Below are positions 42,532 to 50,548 of a stretch of 53,574 nt of DNA, one piece after another. The DNA is from Candidatus Latescibacterota bacterium. Lineage in GTDB: Bacteria; Latescibacterota; UBA2968; UBA8231. Position numbers and translations under genes: made by a program. Under the pieces are notes generated by a model. It ran no database searches. It worked only from the letters and a program-made list of their open reading frames with translations, and had not been told where the DNA came from. The DNA lies in assembly GCA_022826515.1 (NCBI GenBank), contig JAJDUT010000125.1, positions 1-53,574 of the forward strand, written 5' to 3'. Within the stretch, counting starts at the first letter, position 1, and every line of letters starts with the position of its first letter.

Positions 42532-43488
42532 TCAATCTTGGTCCAGCACGGTTTCTTGGCGCAAGAGACTCAAGGAATCGCGCAAATCATTCAGGTTAGC
42601 CAAGGTAACGGCCCCGGCCCGCTTGAGAAAACGCTGGTAATGCGGGGCGGCCTGACCGCCGGCTAGCAAGGTCATGTCGTCGCCTATCAGCCGGCGCAAC
42701 TTGAGCAACTCGCCGCCGAGATGGGGATCGTCTCCCGGATAGATGATGCTGATGAGGACGGCCTTGGCCTCCTTTTGCGCGGCGGCTCCGGCGATTTCCT
42801 CGGCCGGTAGATTGGGGCCCAGAAACGTCGCATTCCAACCTTCTGACGTAGCCACTACCGTGGCCAGCAACGCGCCCAGCTCGTGCAATTGCCCGGCGGG
42901 CGTGGTGGCGACGACGTGGGGCGCGGACTCCGATACTTGGAAACTGGCGCGGAGGTTGCCGATAAAGCTGCGTACCACGGCCGAGGCCATGTGTTCGTCG
43001 GCTACCCGCAAGGTGCCCTCGTGCCACATCTGACCGATGCGCTCCATCAGCGGCTGGACCACTTCTTCAAGCAGATGCCGCTGGCTCAACGCTATGGAGG
43101 CGCGAACCAATTGCTCTTCAAGCGAGACTGCGTCCAACTCTTGCACTGCAACTAGGGCTTGTGCGAGGAATTCGCCGGAATTTTTTTCCTCGCCCTCTCT
43201 AGCGGTCGGCCTCTGAGCCAACGGTGCCGCTGCTTGCTCAGCGCGGACCAATTTCATCAGCTCGGGCGTGGGAAGATGGGCGATACGGCCAATGCTCTGT
43301 CCGGCCTGCACGGCCTGCTGCAACCACTGTAGGCGCGCGATGTCTTCGTCCGAATAAAGCCGTCTATTGGTCTCCGTCCGCGCGGGCACCACGGCTTGAT
43401 AGCGCTTTTCCCAAACGCGGATGACATGGGCCGAAAGCCCGGTGCGCCGCACTACTACTTTGATGGGGTGGCCCGGCGTCGATTCCAT
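42532..43488 (-). CDS. carH: MerR-family adenosylcobalamin-dependent photoreceptor regulator (CarH/LitR-like)
   Basis: The 318-residue product has a MerR winged helix (about 8-75: VVVRRTGLSAHVIRVWEKRYQAV), a helical four-helix domain, and a B12-binding Rossmann domain (about 190-310). Key CarH residues are present: Trp155, His156 (upper Co ligand position), Glu165, His166 (the W-x9-EH signature) and His202 (lower ligand; motif QLHELG). Known CarH proteins repress in the dark as AdoCbl-bound tetramers and release DNA when light breaks the Co-C bond. It heads an apparent operon of six lipid-related genes, so these should be light-inducible. The local adenosyltransferase and importer could supply the cofactor. 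Confidence 0.92.
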   Translation of the reverse strand: MESTPGHPIKVVVRRTGLSAHVIRVWEKRYQAVVPARTETNRRLYSDEDIARLQWLQQAVQAGQSIGRIAHLPTPELMKLVRAEQAAAPLAQRPTAREGEEKNSGEFLAQALVAVQELDAVSLEEQLVRASIALSQRHLLEEVVQPLMERIGQMWHEGTLRVADEHMASAVVRSFIGNLRASFQVSESAPHVVATTPAGQLHELGALLATVVATSEGWNATFLGPNLPAEEIAGAAAQKEAKAVLISIIYPGDDPHLGGELLKLRRLIGDDMTLLAGGQAAPHYQRFLKRAGAVTLANLNDLRDSLSLLRQETVLDQD

Positions 43489-43549
43489 AGCACAGCAAAC
43501 AAGCGATTTCTGCCCATTTCCACAATCTTCCGCGTCTTCGTCGCAAAGC

Positions 43550-43610
43550 GAAGAAGGCCGTAGCAGAAGAAGGCCGTAGCAAAAAAAGGATATTCGCTGC
43601 GGCCTTCTTC
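43550..43610 (-). terminator. Hairpin downstream of the fasciclin gene, with a 16-bp tandem duplication
   Basis: GAAGAAGGCCGTAGCA occurs twice in tandem on the plus strand (43550-43565, 43566-43581). The second copy pairs with GCTGCGGCCTTCTTC (43596-43610) with one mismatch around an A/T-rich loop. It follows the fasciclin stop (43627, minus strand) and precedes carH, so it could terminate or attenuate transcription between the two. Either tandem copy can form the stem, which allows alternative structures. Confidence 0.5.
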
Positions 43611-43626
43611 ATCTGAGTTTGCTGGT

Positions 43627-44163
43627 TTAACGAGTCTGCTGCTTGACCGTTCCCCAAGTGCTGCTTTCGACAGCGGTAGGAGACGGAGGCAGAAGCACCG
43701 CATCAATGATATGGATTACGCCATTGCTGGCGGCCACGTCAGCTTGAACGACATTGGCATTGTTGATCATCACGCCGCTGTCGCTGACGCTGATATCGAT
43801 CGCAGCCCCGTTGAGGGTGGTGGCCGAATCTAGCTCCACTACGTCGGCGGCCAAGACCGAACCAGCGACGACGTGATAAAGCAGGATCGAAGTCAGCAGT
43901 TCCTTATTCTCGGGCAACAGCAGCGATTCGACGGTGCCCTCTGGCAAAGCGGCGAATGCCTCGTCCGTGGGGGCGAAGACGGTGAAAGGGCCTTCACCCT
44001 TGAGCGCATCGACGAGGTCTGCGGCCTGAGCCGCAGCGACCAGCGTGTTAAAAGTGCCAGCCCCGATGGCAACATCAACGATATCCTCATCTTGCGCTTG
44101 GACTGGGCCTGCCCAAGCCGAAAATGCCAGCGCCATGAGCGTGGCAGTACGGATGATATTCAT
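43627..44163 (-). CDS. Secreted fasciclin-domain protein
   Basis: The 178-residue product begins with a signal peptide ([24 protein letters not shown]) and has one fasciclin domain: [37 protein letters not shown] (H1 box), then [20 protein letters not shown] (YH motif) and [16 protein letters not shown] (H2 box). Such proteins sit on the cell surface or in the periplasm and mediate adhesion. GGAGGAAA precedes the ATG at 44163. It is upstream of, and in the same direction as, the carH operon, with a promoter and a repeated motif of its own; a light- or stress-dependent response is suggested by that position only. Confidence 0.92.
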   Translation of the reverse strand: MNIIRTATLMALAFSAWAGPVQAQDEDIVDVAIGAGTFNTLVAAAQAADLVDALKGEGPFTVFAPTDEAFAALPEGTVESLLLPENKELLTSILLYHVVAGSVLAADVVELDSATTLNGAAIDISVSDSGVMINNANVVQADVAASNGVIHIIDAVLLPPSPTAVESSTWGTVKQQTR

Positions 44164-44211
44164 GCGATTTCCTCCTATTGTAAAGGTGTATGGAGCCACT
44201 TTCGGCGTCCA

Positions 44212-44287
44212 TTGTCTAATTGAGTGTAATTATTTATCTATTATTTGTCAAGATATTTTCTGATATTTTTAGACAAAATTTAGACAA
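44212..44287. promoter_or_regulatory. Three copies of TTAGACAA flanking the fasciclin promoter
   Basis: TTAGACAA occurs on the plus strand at 44269-44276 and 44280-44287, exactly 11 bp apart, and on the minus strand at 44212-44219. The 11-bp direct repeats contain the T-n-n-A-C-A core reported for CarH operator repeats. They lie upstream of the -35 of the fasciclin promoter, and the third copy lies at its expected start site. The motif is a candidate binding site for the neighbouring CarH-type regulator, or for another regulator. Binding is inferred. Confidence 0.5.
44223..44251 (-). promoter_or_regulatory. Fasciclin gene promoter
   Basis: On the minus strand TTGACA (44251-44246) and TACACT (44228-44223) are separated by 17 bases, a strong sigma70-like promoter, with an expected start near 44216 and a leader of about 50 bases to the ATG. 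Repeated TTAGACAA motifs flank it on both sides. Confidence 0.65.
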
Positions 44288-44309
44288 TCAGTTAATTCAC
44301 TATATTACG

Positions 44310-44477
44310 AACTGACGTTACGCAGTCCTTCTTATCCTCGGCCTTCGCTGGGACCTGCTCGGCGGCTTCTTGGGGTCATTCCCGCGAAAGCGGGCATCCA
44401 GCCTACACCCGGGCCTCCAATGGGCCTTGCTGGATGCCTGCTTTCGCAGGCATGACAAAAGCTGCGTAACGTCAGTT
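44310..44477. repeat. 168-bp element with perfect 16-bp inverted repeats
   Basis: AACTGACGTTACGCAG (44310-44325) and CTGCGTAACGTCAGTT (44462-44477) are exact inverted repeats. An inner palindrome pairs CGCGAAAGCGGGCATCCAGC-type sequence (44383-44402) with its imperfect complement ending near 44452; it belongs to the widespread GTCATTCCCGCGAAAGCGGG repeat type. The element fills most of the gap between the fasciclin promoter and the end of the second TonB receptor. No coding capacity. It may be a MITE into which or by which the REP-like palindrome was carried. Confidence 0.65.
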
Positions 44478-44576
44478 GCGGAGGAGCTTTTGATGCGGTG
44501 GGATTGTGGGCTGGTACGTATCCGGCAAGGACGCGAAAGGGCCTTTCGAGTGCATCCGCGTCGCGCTTGCCAGGTG

Positions 44577-46742
44577 TTAAAAAGAGAAGTTGAAGCCTAG
44601 CGTGGGAATTATCGGTAATTGCTTGATCTTGCGCGGATCGACTTCGGGATCGACCGAATCAAGCTGTACAAACCACTCGTTGCGGCGGCTGTACACATTG
44701 AATATCTGCACGTAAAATTCGCTGGCGGCTCCCCACAGATCGAACGACCGGCTGGCGCTGACGTCGAGGCGGTGATAGGGCTGTAGGCGGGCGCTATTGC
44801 GTTGGACAGGTGACTCGGAAACCGGCGTAAATGCCTGCCCGGTGGCGTACGCCAAGCTCGCGCCGAGTCGCCATGCGCCGATCTCGTAGGAGGCGACGAA
44901 AGACAGGTCGTGGCGGCGGTCGTGTTTGGGGGGAAAGGGCTGGCCATCGTTGAGTTCGGGGAAGGTGCGCCGCGTCCAAGCGAGCGCGTAGCCGATCCAT
45001 CCGGTGAGCGCGCCGCTGCGCCGCTGCAAAAAGACTTCGACCCCGCTGGCCCAGCCTGTGCCGCCGCTTTTGAACACCGCTTCCGAGTGCGTGTCTTCGT
45101 TGTCGTCGGGCAGTTCGGTATCTACGGTTACGAGGTTGGCGAGGTCCGTGTAATAAGCATCCACGGAAAGCAAGTAGCGCGGCGAGGGGGTCCACTCGAC
45201 GCCAGTGACGGCTTGGTAGGATCGCCCTGGCTCGACGGTGCTATCGAGCGGCACCCAGAAATCGCTGCCGCTGAAGGCTTCGGTGGTGATTAGTTGCAGG
45301 TGTTGGCGATATATTCCGGCAGCGGCTTTGATGCGGATTTTGTCGCTCAACGCTTGGCTTAGGGACAGCCTCGGCGTGAAGTGCCAGCGGCCTCCTGTGC
45401 TGAAGTACGTTCCCCGTCCGCCCAATCGCACCTGTGTGGTCGGCCCGAGCCGCCATTCGTCCTGCACGTAGCCTTCCAACAGGACCGGCTCTTGGCGCAA
45501 GTCGAGCTGGATCCGCTCGTTGAAGGACCGGACAAAGCGAAACTCGAACAGGGTGGCTAGAAAGCCGAAGGTGAGGGTGTGGTCGCGGTTGGCAAAGTAA
45601 TTCAAGTCGCCTTTGAGCGATAGGTCGCGGATGCTGTTGGCGATGCGGAGGGGCGCGTCGAGGAAACGGAGCGCGATGACGCTTTCGGACGAAGAGCCAG
45701 CGGCCATGAGATGGCCGAACAGGACCGGTGAGAACGCGCGCGTCCAGCGTGCAGTCAGAGCGCGGTTGCCCCAGCGCATATCGACGAAAGACTCTTCTTC
45801 GTCTTCTAGTTCAATCCGCAGGTCGTCTTGGCCCCAGTATGTGATCGCGGCGTAGGTGTCGTCGCCCCGTCGCTGATTGATGCTGCCGTTGAGGTCGTAG
45901 AAGTAATAGTTCAAGGGGATGTCCTCCCCGCGGGCGCGGAGGGCGCTGAATACGCCGTCCAAGTACGTGCGGCGACCGGCCAGCATCCACGCCCCCTGTC
46001 CAACGGGTCCCTCGGTGAGTAAGCGGCCCGAAATAAGACTCACGCCGCCGCGCCCGCTAGTGCGCTTGCGGTTGCCCTCGCGGTTGCTCACGTCGAGCAC
46101 CGCCCCGAGCGTGCGGCCGTACGGAGCGGGATAGGCTCCCTTGTACAGATCAACCTTCTTAATGGCGTCTGGGTTGAAGGTCGAGAAGAGGCCAAACAGG
46201 TGGGAAGGATTGTATAGAGGAGTTTGGTCGAGGAGGATGGCCGTCTGCTCGGGGCCGCCGCCGCGCACGTACAGGCCGCTGCTGATATCCGCAACCGCTT
46301 GGACGCCCGGCAGTAGCTGTAAGCCGCGCAAGAGATCGGCCTCGCCGAGGGCGGGCATCTGCTTTAAAGGCTGGGGTCGGAGGCTGATGCGCCCGGCCTC
46401 CACCGAGACCTGCTCGCCTAGGTCCACCGGCTTGGGCACCAGCGCCAAGTCGAGCCGCACGGCCTCGTCGGCATCAAAGCGCAGCGTGTCCCACCAAGTC
46501 TGGTAGCCTGCGTGCGACGCGCTTACTATGTGAGTACCAGTCGGTACTTGCACGACCGCGTAGTAGCCGCTGGTGTTGCTGACCGCCGCAAGTTGAAGTC
46601 CTTCGACCGCAATGGTGACGCGGGTTAGGGCTTCGCCGTTGTCGGCATCGGTGACAAAGCCGCTCAGGGTCGCCGCCTGTGCTGCGCCCGCCGCTAGCAG
46701 CCATGCCGCTAGTGCTCGCCTGTATTTTTTTGGCAATCTCAC
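44577..46742 (-). CDS. TonB-dependent outer-membrane receptor, paralog of the 34.0-36.2 kb receptor
   Basis: The 721-residue product has a signal peptide (MRLPKKYRRALAAWLLAAGAAQA), a carboxypeptidase-regulatory-like domain (TLSGFVTDADNGEALTRVTI), a plug (KQMPALGEADLLRGLQLLPG, then SSGLYVRGGGPEQTAILLD) and a barrel ending LGFNFSF. The plug and early barrel match the other receptor almost residue for residue, while the segment between the beta-sandwich and plug is shorter (VSVEAGRISLRPQP). No DUF4249 partner follows. The two receptors probably arose by duplication and may take up related ligands. TonB/ExbBD are elsewhere. Confidence 0.92.
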   Translation of the reverse strand: MRLPKKYRRALAAWLLAAGAAQAATLSGFVTDADNGEALTRVTIAVEGLQLAAVSNTSGYYAVVQVPTGTHIVSASHAGYQTWWDTLRFDADEAVRLDLALVPKPVDLGEQVSVEAGRISLRPQPLKQMPALGEADLLRGLQLLPGVQAVADISSGLYVRGGGPEQTAILLDQTPLYNPSHLFGLFSTFNPDAIKKVDLYKGAYPAPYGRTLGAVLDVSNREGNRKRTSGRGGVSLISGRLLTEGPVGQGAWMLAGRRTYLDGVFSALRARGEDIPLNYYFYDLNGSINQRRGDDTYAAITYWGQDDLRIELEDEEESFVDMRWGNRALTARWTRAFSPVLFGHLMAAGSSSESVIALRFLDAPLRIANSIRDLSLKGDLNYFANRDHTLTFGFLATLFEFRFVRSFNERIQLDLRQEPVLLEGYVQDEWRLGPTTQVRLGGRGTYFSTGGRWHFTPRLSLSQALSDKIRIKAAAGIYRQHLQLITTEAFSGSDFWVPLDSTVEPGRSYQAVTGVEWTPSPRYLLSVDAYYTDLANLVTVDTELPDDNEDTHSEAVFKSGGTGWASGVEVFLQRRSGALTGWIGYALAWTRRTFPELNDGQPFPPKHDRRHDLSFVASYEIGAWRLGASLAYATGQAFTPVSESPVQRNSARLQPYHRLDVSASRSFDLWGAASEFYVQIFNVYSRRNEWFVQLDSVDPEVDPRKIKQLPIIPTLGFNFSF

Positions 46743-46888
46743 TTGTTTGTTATCTCGCGGACGTTGCGCAGCATGACAGGGTAGTGCAGAGCCAATCCCT
46801 GTAGTCCATACTCACACTAGGCAAACGGACCGTAGGCCGCAATCGCAAGGGAAGAACGTGGTTGAGCTGTGTCGCGCAAAATTTTCTC

Positions 46889-46918
46889 TTGACAACCCTT
46901 TTCGCGTTTCATTATGCT
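46889..46918 (+). promoter_or_regulatory. Putative promoter of the export cluster
   Basis: TTGACA (46889-46894) and TATGCT (46913-46918) are separated by 18 bases. The transcript would begin near 46925, run through the 52-residue ORF and the HlyD, ABC and small-protein genes. No competing promoter of similar quality is visible before the HlyD gene at 47395. Confidence 0.55.
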
Positions 46919-46971
46919 TGTGGCCCTAAAGCGGAACTTGCTATTCCGCTCTTCAGAGGACGAACTGGAAG

Positions 46972-47130
46972 ATGATAAAGCACCCAACATTTGCGATGAC
47001 GTTGCCGCCGGCCAAGCCTACCGCGATGACTGCATCTTGCTTCCAGTCTCAAGATTCCGCTGGCGAAAAATATCGTAAGTCGTTTAAAAACAACAACTTA
47101 CCCCCTCCCCCTTCAATTCTCAGCCGTTAG
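46972..47130 (+). CDS. Possible small ORF (52 residues) in the export-cluster leader
   Basis: The frame begins MIKHPTFAMTLPPAKPTAMT and ends KNNNLPPPPSILSR; it contains one Cys and a basic middle part (GEKYRKSFKNNN). It starts 47 bases downstream of the predicted transcription start, with AGAGGA 15 bases upstream as a weak ribosome-binding site. It matches no family I know. It could be a leader or precursor peptide of the export cluster, or chance. Confidence is low. Confidence 0.25.
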   Translation: MIKHPTFAMTLPPAKPTAMTASCFQSQDSAGEKYRKSFKNNNLPPPPSILSR

Positions 47131-47394
47131 GCTACGATCTCTTAGGCTCCATCAAGGGCCGGACGATCGCTTTACTGAAGCACGGCGAGCCATTCGGTGC
47201 CGGGTTAGCAGTGGTCTGTACGGCTCTATTTCCGCCGTGCAGTATGTCTTGTCCGGGTGTGCGTCGGTATGCCCGATTGCTCGGTACGGACCTTCCCCAA
47301 ATAAAATCAACCTTGGGCAGCTTGTGCTCTGGGCTTCGCTTGGCTCCGACGATTCAGTCGGAGAGAGAAGCGTTGCAGTACGTGGAATTAGAAA

Positions 47395-48672
47395 ATGACG
47401 TCTCTACCTGCTGAGTCCCAAGCACTGGTGCAAAGAGACCCTTTCTCGGGGCAGGATGGCCGTAGTAATGTCCTGAGTATAGGGGAAGAATTTCACGGGC
47501 CGGGCTTCCGTTTCGTGCGCTCCTTTCTCTTGGTGATTCTGGTGTTGGTGGGGTGCTTGCTAGCACTCGCTGGCGTCCTGAGTTGGTACTTCAGCATGGA
47601 TATGACCGTGGAGAGCAAAGGGGTCATTGAGCCTCGACATCGGCATCGGGTCAAGGCTGAGATTGCGGGAATTATCCAGCAGATACACGTCCGACAGGGG
47701 CATCAGGTAGAAAAGGGCGAGCCGTTGGTCACGCTGGATGATACCGACTGGCGGATCCAACTCCAGCAAGCCGAAAAGGACCTCGAAGTAAACCAAAGCC
47801 AGCAGCAAGCGATTCAGCAGCAGATGGAACAAGATCGGAACATTCGGCAAGCCGAGGTCTCCCACGCTCAGCGGCAAGTAGAGCGGATGCGTATTCAACT
47901 GGAGCAGGTCGTGGCCGAACAAACCATTTACTCGGCTGGTTTGTTGCCCGTCAGTGTGGTTCGCCAGCCGTTAGATCAACTCCTGCCGGTGCGGCTGGGC
48001 AATGCTTGGCTGAGGGATGCTGAAGCCGAGTTAGAACGGACTCAGCAGCGGCTTCAGGCCGTAGAAGGACGAACAGCGGAACTTCAGACTTTGGAAAAAC
48101 AGCGCGAGAAGATGGAGCAGGAGCGCCAGCGATTGGAAAACCGGCTAGCCAAGAACACGATCCGAGCACCGACGGCGGGCACGGTGATGACGGTTCAGTT
48201 GGAGCAACGGGTGGGTGATCGTCTCCAAAGCGGGGAAACCGTGCTCGAAGTGGCTCAGACTGATGAGTGGCAGGCGCGGATTATGATCAAGGAGATCGAC
48301 CTGCCCAAAATCGAGATCGGGCAACCAGCTCGTCTGTATGTGGATGCTTTTCCGCATATGGAATACAAGGTGTTTGGGGGCGTGGTGGAAGAGATGTCGG
48401 CTACACCAGTAATAGAGAACGCCGTAGGGGGCGCAGTCTATCCGATAAAGGTGTCGATTCACGACCCGCAGGTGTCGGATGGGGAACAGGTATATTCGCT
48501 GGCGTATGGGATGAATGCGGAGGTCAAGATTGTGGTAGAGAGGGGACGGGTCATAGAACTGCTGTGGAAGAAGCTGTTGCAGACGGCGGAGCCGGTGGCA
48601 AGACACGACTTCCACTGGCGGGAGTCGGGGACACAGATGGAGGGGGCAGGCCAGCAGGCAACTGATGAATGA
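47395..48672 (+). CDS. HlyD-family membrane fusion (adaptor) protein
   Basis: The 425-residue product has a cytoplasmic N-terminus, one membrane anchor (about 41-66: RSFLLVILVLVGCLLALAGVL), a split biotinyl/lipoyl-like domain (AEIAGIIQQIHVRQGHQVEKGEPLVTLDD; second half at APTAGTVMTVQLEQRVGDRL), a long coiled coil (about 115-250) and a beta-barrel domain. It would link the ABC exporter encoded next to an outer-membrane exit. It overlaps that ABC gene by 8 bases. No TolC-type gene is in the window. The start has only a weak ribosome site. Confidence 0.9.
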   Translation: MTSLPAESQALVQRDPFSGQDGRSNVLSIGEEFHGPGFRFVRSFLLVILVLVGCLLALAGVLSWYFSMDMTVESKGVIEPRHRHRVKAEIAGIIQQIHVRQGHQVEKGEPLVTLDDTDWRIQLQQAEKDLEVNQSQQQAIQQQMEQDRNIRQAEVSHAQRQVERMRIQLEQVVAEQTIYSAGLLPVSVVRQPLDQLLPVRLGNAWLRDAEAELERTQQRLQAVEGRTAELQTLEKQREKMEQERQRLENRLAKNTIRAPTAGTVMTVQLEQRVGDRLQSGETVLEVAQTDEWQARIMIKEIDLPKIEIGQPARLYVDAFPHMEYKVFGGVVEEMSATPVIENAVGGAVYPIKVSIHDPQVSDGEQVYSLAYGMNAEVKIVVERGRVIELLWKKLLQTAEPVARHDFHWRESGTQMEGAGQQATDE

Positions 48673-50380
48673 GATTGTACAGATCATACGGCTTTTGCGA
48701 CCCTACTGGCGCTATATCGCTCAGTCTCTACTAGTCGGTGTATTCGTCTTGTTGTTGCAGATCCCAGGACCGTATTTCACCAAAATACTCATTGACGATG
48801 TGTATCCTCATAAAGACTGGAACTTGCTAGCATTTGCTCTGCTGCTCGGGGCCGCTGTTTCCACGGGGTTGGGAGGCGTGAGTTTTCTCAGTAGCTACTT
48901 TGGCCAATGCGTAGGGGTACGTATTGGTTTCGATTTTCAATCTATTTTTTACCGCCATGTACAATCGCTCGATTTTAGTTTTTTCGATCGAAGAGAGACA
49001 GGAGAAATACTCTCGCGTTTTAGAGATCTGAATAGTTCGATTGGTAGCGTAATTCGTATCATAAACACCTTCATTATGAACTCTCTTCAGCTACTTATTT
49101 TTCCGCCGATTCTATTCTACATCAACTGGAAGTTGGCACTTATCAGTTTAGCTGTTTTGCCCTTCGATACATTGCTTGTAGTTATAACCCGCAAGTATAT
49201 GCGCCGTTTCTCTGAGAAAATCGCGGAGCGTTCCGCGGAGCTATCGGCGAAAAATTATGAGTCGCTCAACGGTATTCGCACTGTGCAGGCCCTAGGATTG
49301 GAAGCTAGATTTTACGAGAAGCTGGAGGGCCTGTTCACCGTGCTCGCCGACCTTCGCGTCCGTTCGGCTTTGTTTTCGGGAGGATCGGGATTTGTTGGAG
49401 GGCTTATTAATACGAGCGGTACGTTGGCCTATAGCTGGTACGGTTGGACACAGATTCTTTCGGGAAACTTGTCCTTGGGTAGTTTTATGGCCTTCACGGC
49501 GTACGTAGGGTTCCTCTATGGGCCAATCAAGAATTTAATCGGGCTAATTCGCAGTATTGAACTGACCTTGGTGCATATCAACCGCTTTTTTGAAATCTAC
49601 CATATATATCCAGCTATCCAAGATGATCCTAAAGCACCGCCGCTCACTATTACTGCTGGTCAAGTCGAATTCAATGATCTGAGCTTTTCCTACGATGGCC
49701 AACACCCGGTTTTGAGGCGGATCAATCTAGTTGTCGAAGCGGGTACGACTACAGCGCTGGTGGGCAGAAGTGGTTCGGGAAAATCGACGTTGGCAAAGTT
49801 GGTCCCCAGATTTTATGACCCGATAGAAGGTAGTGTAGCTATTGACGGGCAAGACATCCGGGCGTTTCGCTTGCAGTCGCTGCGGCGGCAGATCGGTTTT
49901 GCCTTACAGGGAAGTACTCTATTTCAGGGCAGCATTAAAGAAAATTTGGCGTTTAATCAGGATATTCCTCTTAAGACGATAGAGGAAGCCTCTCGTGCTG
50001 CTTATATCCACGACTTTATAGGCACTCTGCCCGAGGGATATGATACCCTAGTCGGAGAACAAGGCGTCAAATTCTCTGAAGGGCAACGGCAGCGCATTGC
50101 GCTGGCACGCGTTCTGTTGATGGACACGCCTATTCTGATTTTGGACGAACCTACTTCGGCCTTGGATGCGGAGTCAGAGCACCATATTCATGAGGCACTC
50201 AAGGTGGTGCAGGAAGGACGCACCACGATCATCGTTGCCCATCGTCTGTCAACTATTCGAGCGGCCGATCAGATCGTGGTATTGGAAAACGGAAGCATAG
50301 CCGAACAAGGGACTCATGATTGGCTGTTGCATACTGGCGGATCTTATGCGGTGTTGTTTGACAAAATGGCGCGGATATGA
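48665..50380 (+). CDS. ABC exporter with fused membrane and ATPase domains, no peptidase domain
   Basis: The 571-residue product has six membrane segments (about 15-300), then an ATPase domain: Walker A GRSGSGKST (367-375), signature FSEGQ (470-474, usually LSGGQ), Walker B LILDEPTSALD (491-501). It resembles exporters that work with HlyD adaptors to secrete peptides, but it lacks the N-terminal C39 peptidase domain that would cut a double-Gly leader; cleavage would therefore have to come from another enzyme, for which the downstream CPBP proteases are candidates. From this gene onward the DNA is AT-richer than most of the window. The small-protein gene follows after a 168-base leader. Confidence 0.92.
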   Translation: MNEIVQIIRLLRPYWRYIAQSLLVGVFVLLLQIPGPYFTKILIDDVYPHKDWNLLAFALLLGAAVSTGLGGVSFLSSYFGQCVGVRIGFDFQSIFYRHVQSLDFSFFDRRETGEILSRFRDLNSSIGSVIRIINTFIMNSLQLLIFPPILFYINWKLALISLAVLPFDTLLVVITRKYMRRFSEKIAERSAELSAKNYESLNGIRTVQALGLEARFYEKLEGLFTVLADLRVRSALFSGGSGFVGGLINTSGTLAYSWYGWTQILSGNLSLGSFMAFTAYVGFLYGPIKNLIGLIRSIELTLVHINRFFEIYHIYPAIQDDPKAPPLTITAGQVEFNDLSFSYDGQHPVLRRINLVVEAGTTTALVGRSGSGKSTLAKLVPRFYDPIEGSVAIDGQDIRAFRLQSLRRQIGFALQGSTLFQGSIKENLAFNQDIPLKTIEEASRAAYIHDFIGTLPEGYDTLVGEQGVKFSEGQRQRIALARVLLMDTPILILDEPTSALDAESEHHIHEALKVVQEGRTTIIVAHRLSTIRAADQIVVLENGSIAEQGTHDWLLHTGGSYAVLFDKMARI

Positions 50381-50490
50381 AGGGTTTTCGCAAGACTTCA
50401 TCAGGAGGATGCTTGCGAGTCCCGTAATTCGATTCGCACTTACACAGACATAGCTATGCGGCCCCACAGGAGAAAGGAGGAAGCTGTACA

Positions 50491-50523
50491 ATGCATAGCA
50501 CGGTATCTTCACAAGTTCAATAA
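50491..50523 (+). CDS. Possible 10-residue leader peptide
   Basis: ATG at 50491 is preceded by AAAGGAGG (50473-50480) with 10-base spacing and reads MHSTVSSQVQ before TAA. The 128-residue small-protein gene starts 25 bases after this stop. The strong ribosome site makes chance less likely, and ribosome passage here could control access to the next start. Function is inferred. Confidence 0.35.
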   Translation: MHSTVSSQVQ

Positions 50524-50548
50524 CCACCCGTTAAAACGGAGGAAACAC

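Larger units (their letters stand above)
46743..47394. other. Leader region of the export cluster
   Basis: This 652-base stretch lies between divergent genes and holds a promoter (46889-46918), a possible 52-residue ORF (46972-47130), and a stop-free stretch (about 47080-47403, frame with GYDLLGSIKGRTIALLKHG) that lacks an ATG and ends inside the HlyD gene. I could not assign the latter to a family; it may be the remnant of a coding sequence. No IS or RNA gene was recognised. Confidence 0.4.

Noticed and set aside
47211..47414. 67-residue frame ending inside the HlyD gene
   Set aside because: It has no convincing start or ribosome site and overlaps the HlyD start; it is described only as a possible remnant.
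48665..50380. C39 peptidase-containing bacteriocin exporter (PCAT)
   Set aside because: The protein starts directly with the membrane domain; the 130-residue peptidase domain with Cys/His is missing.
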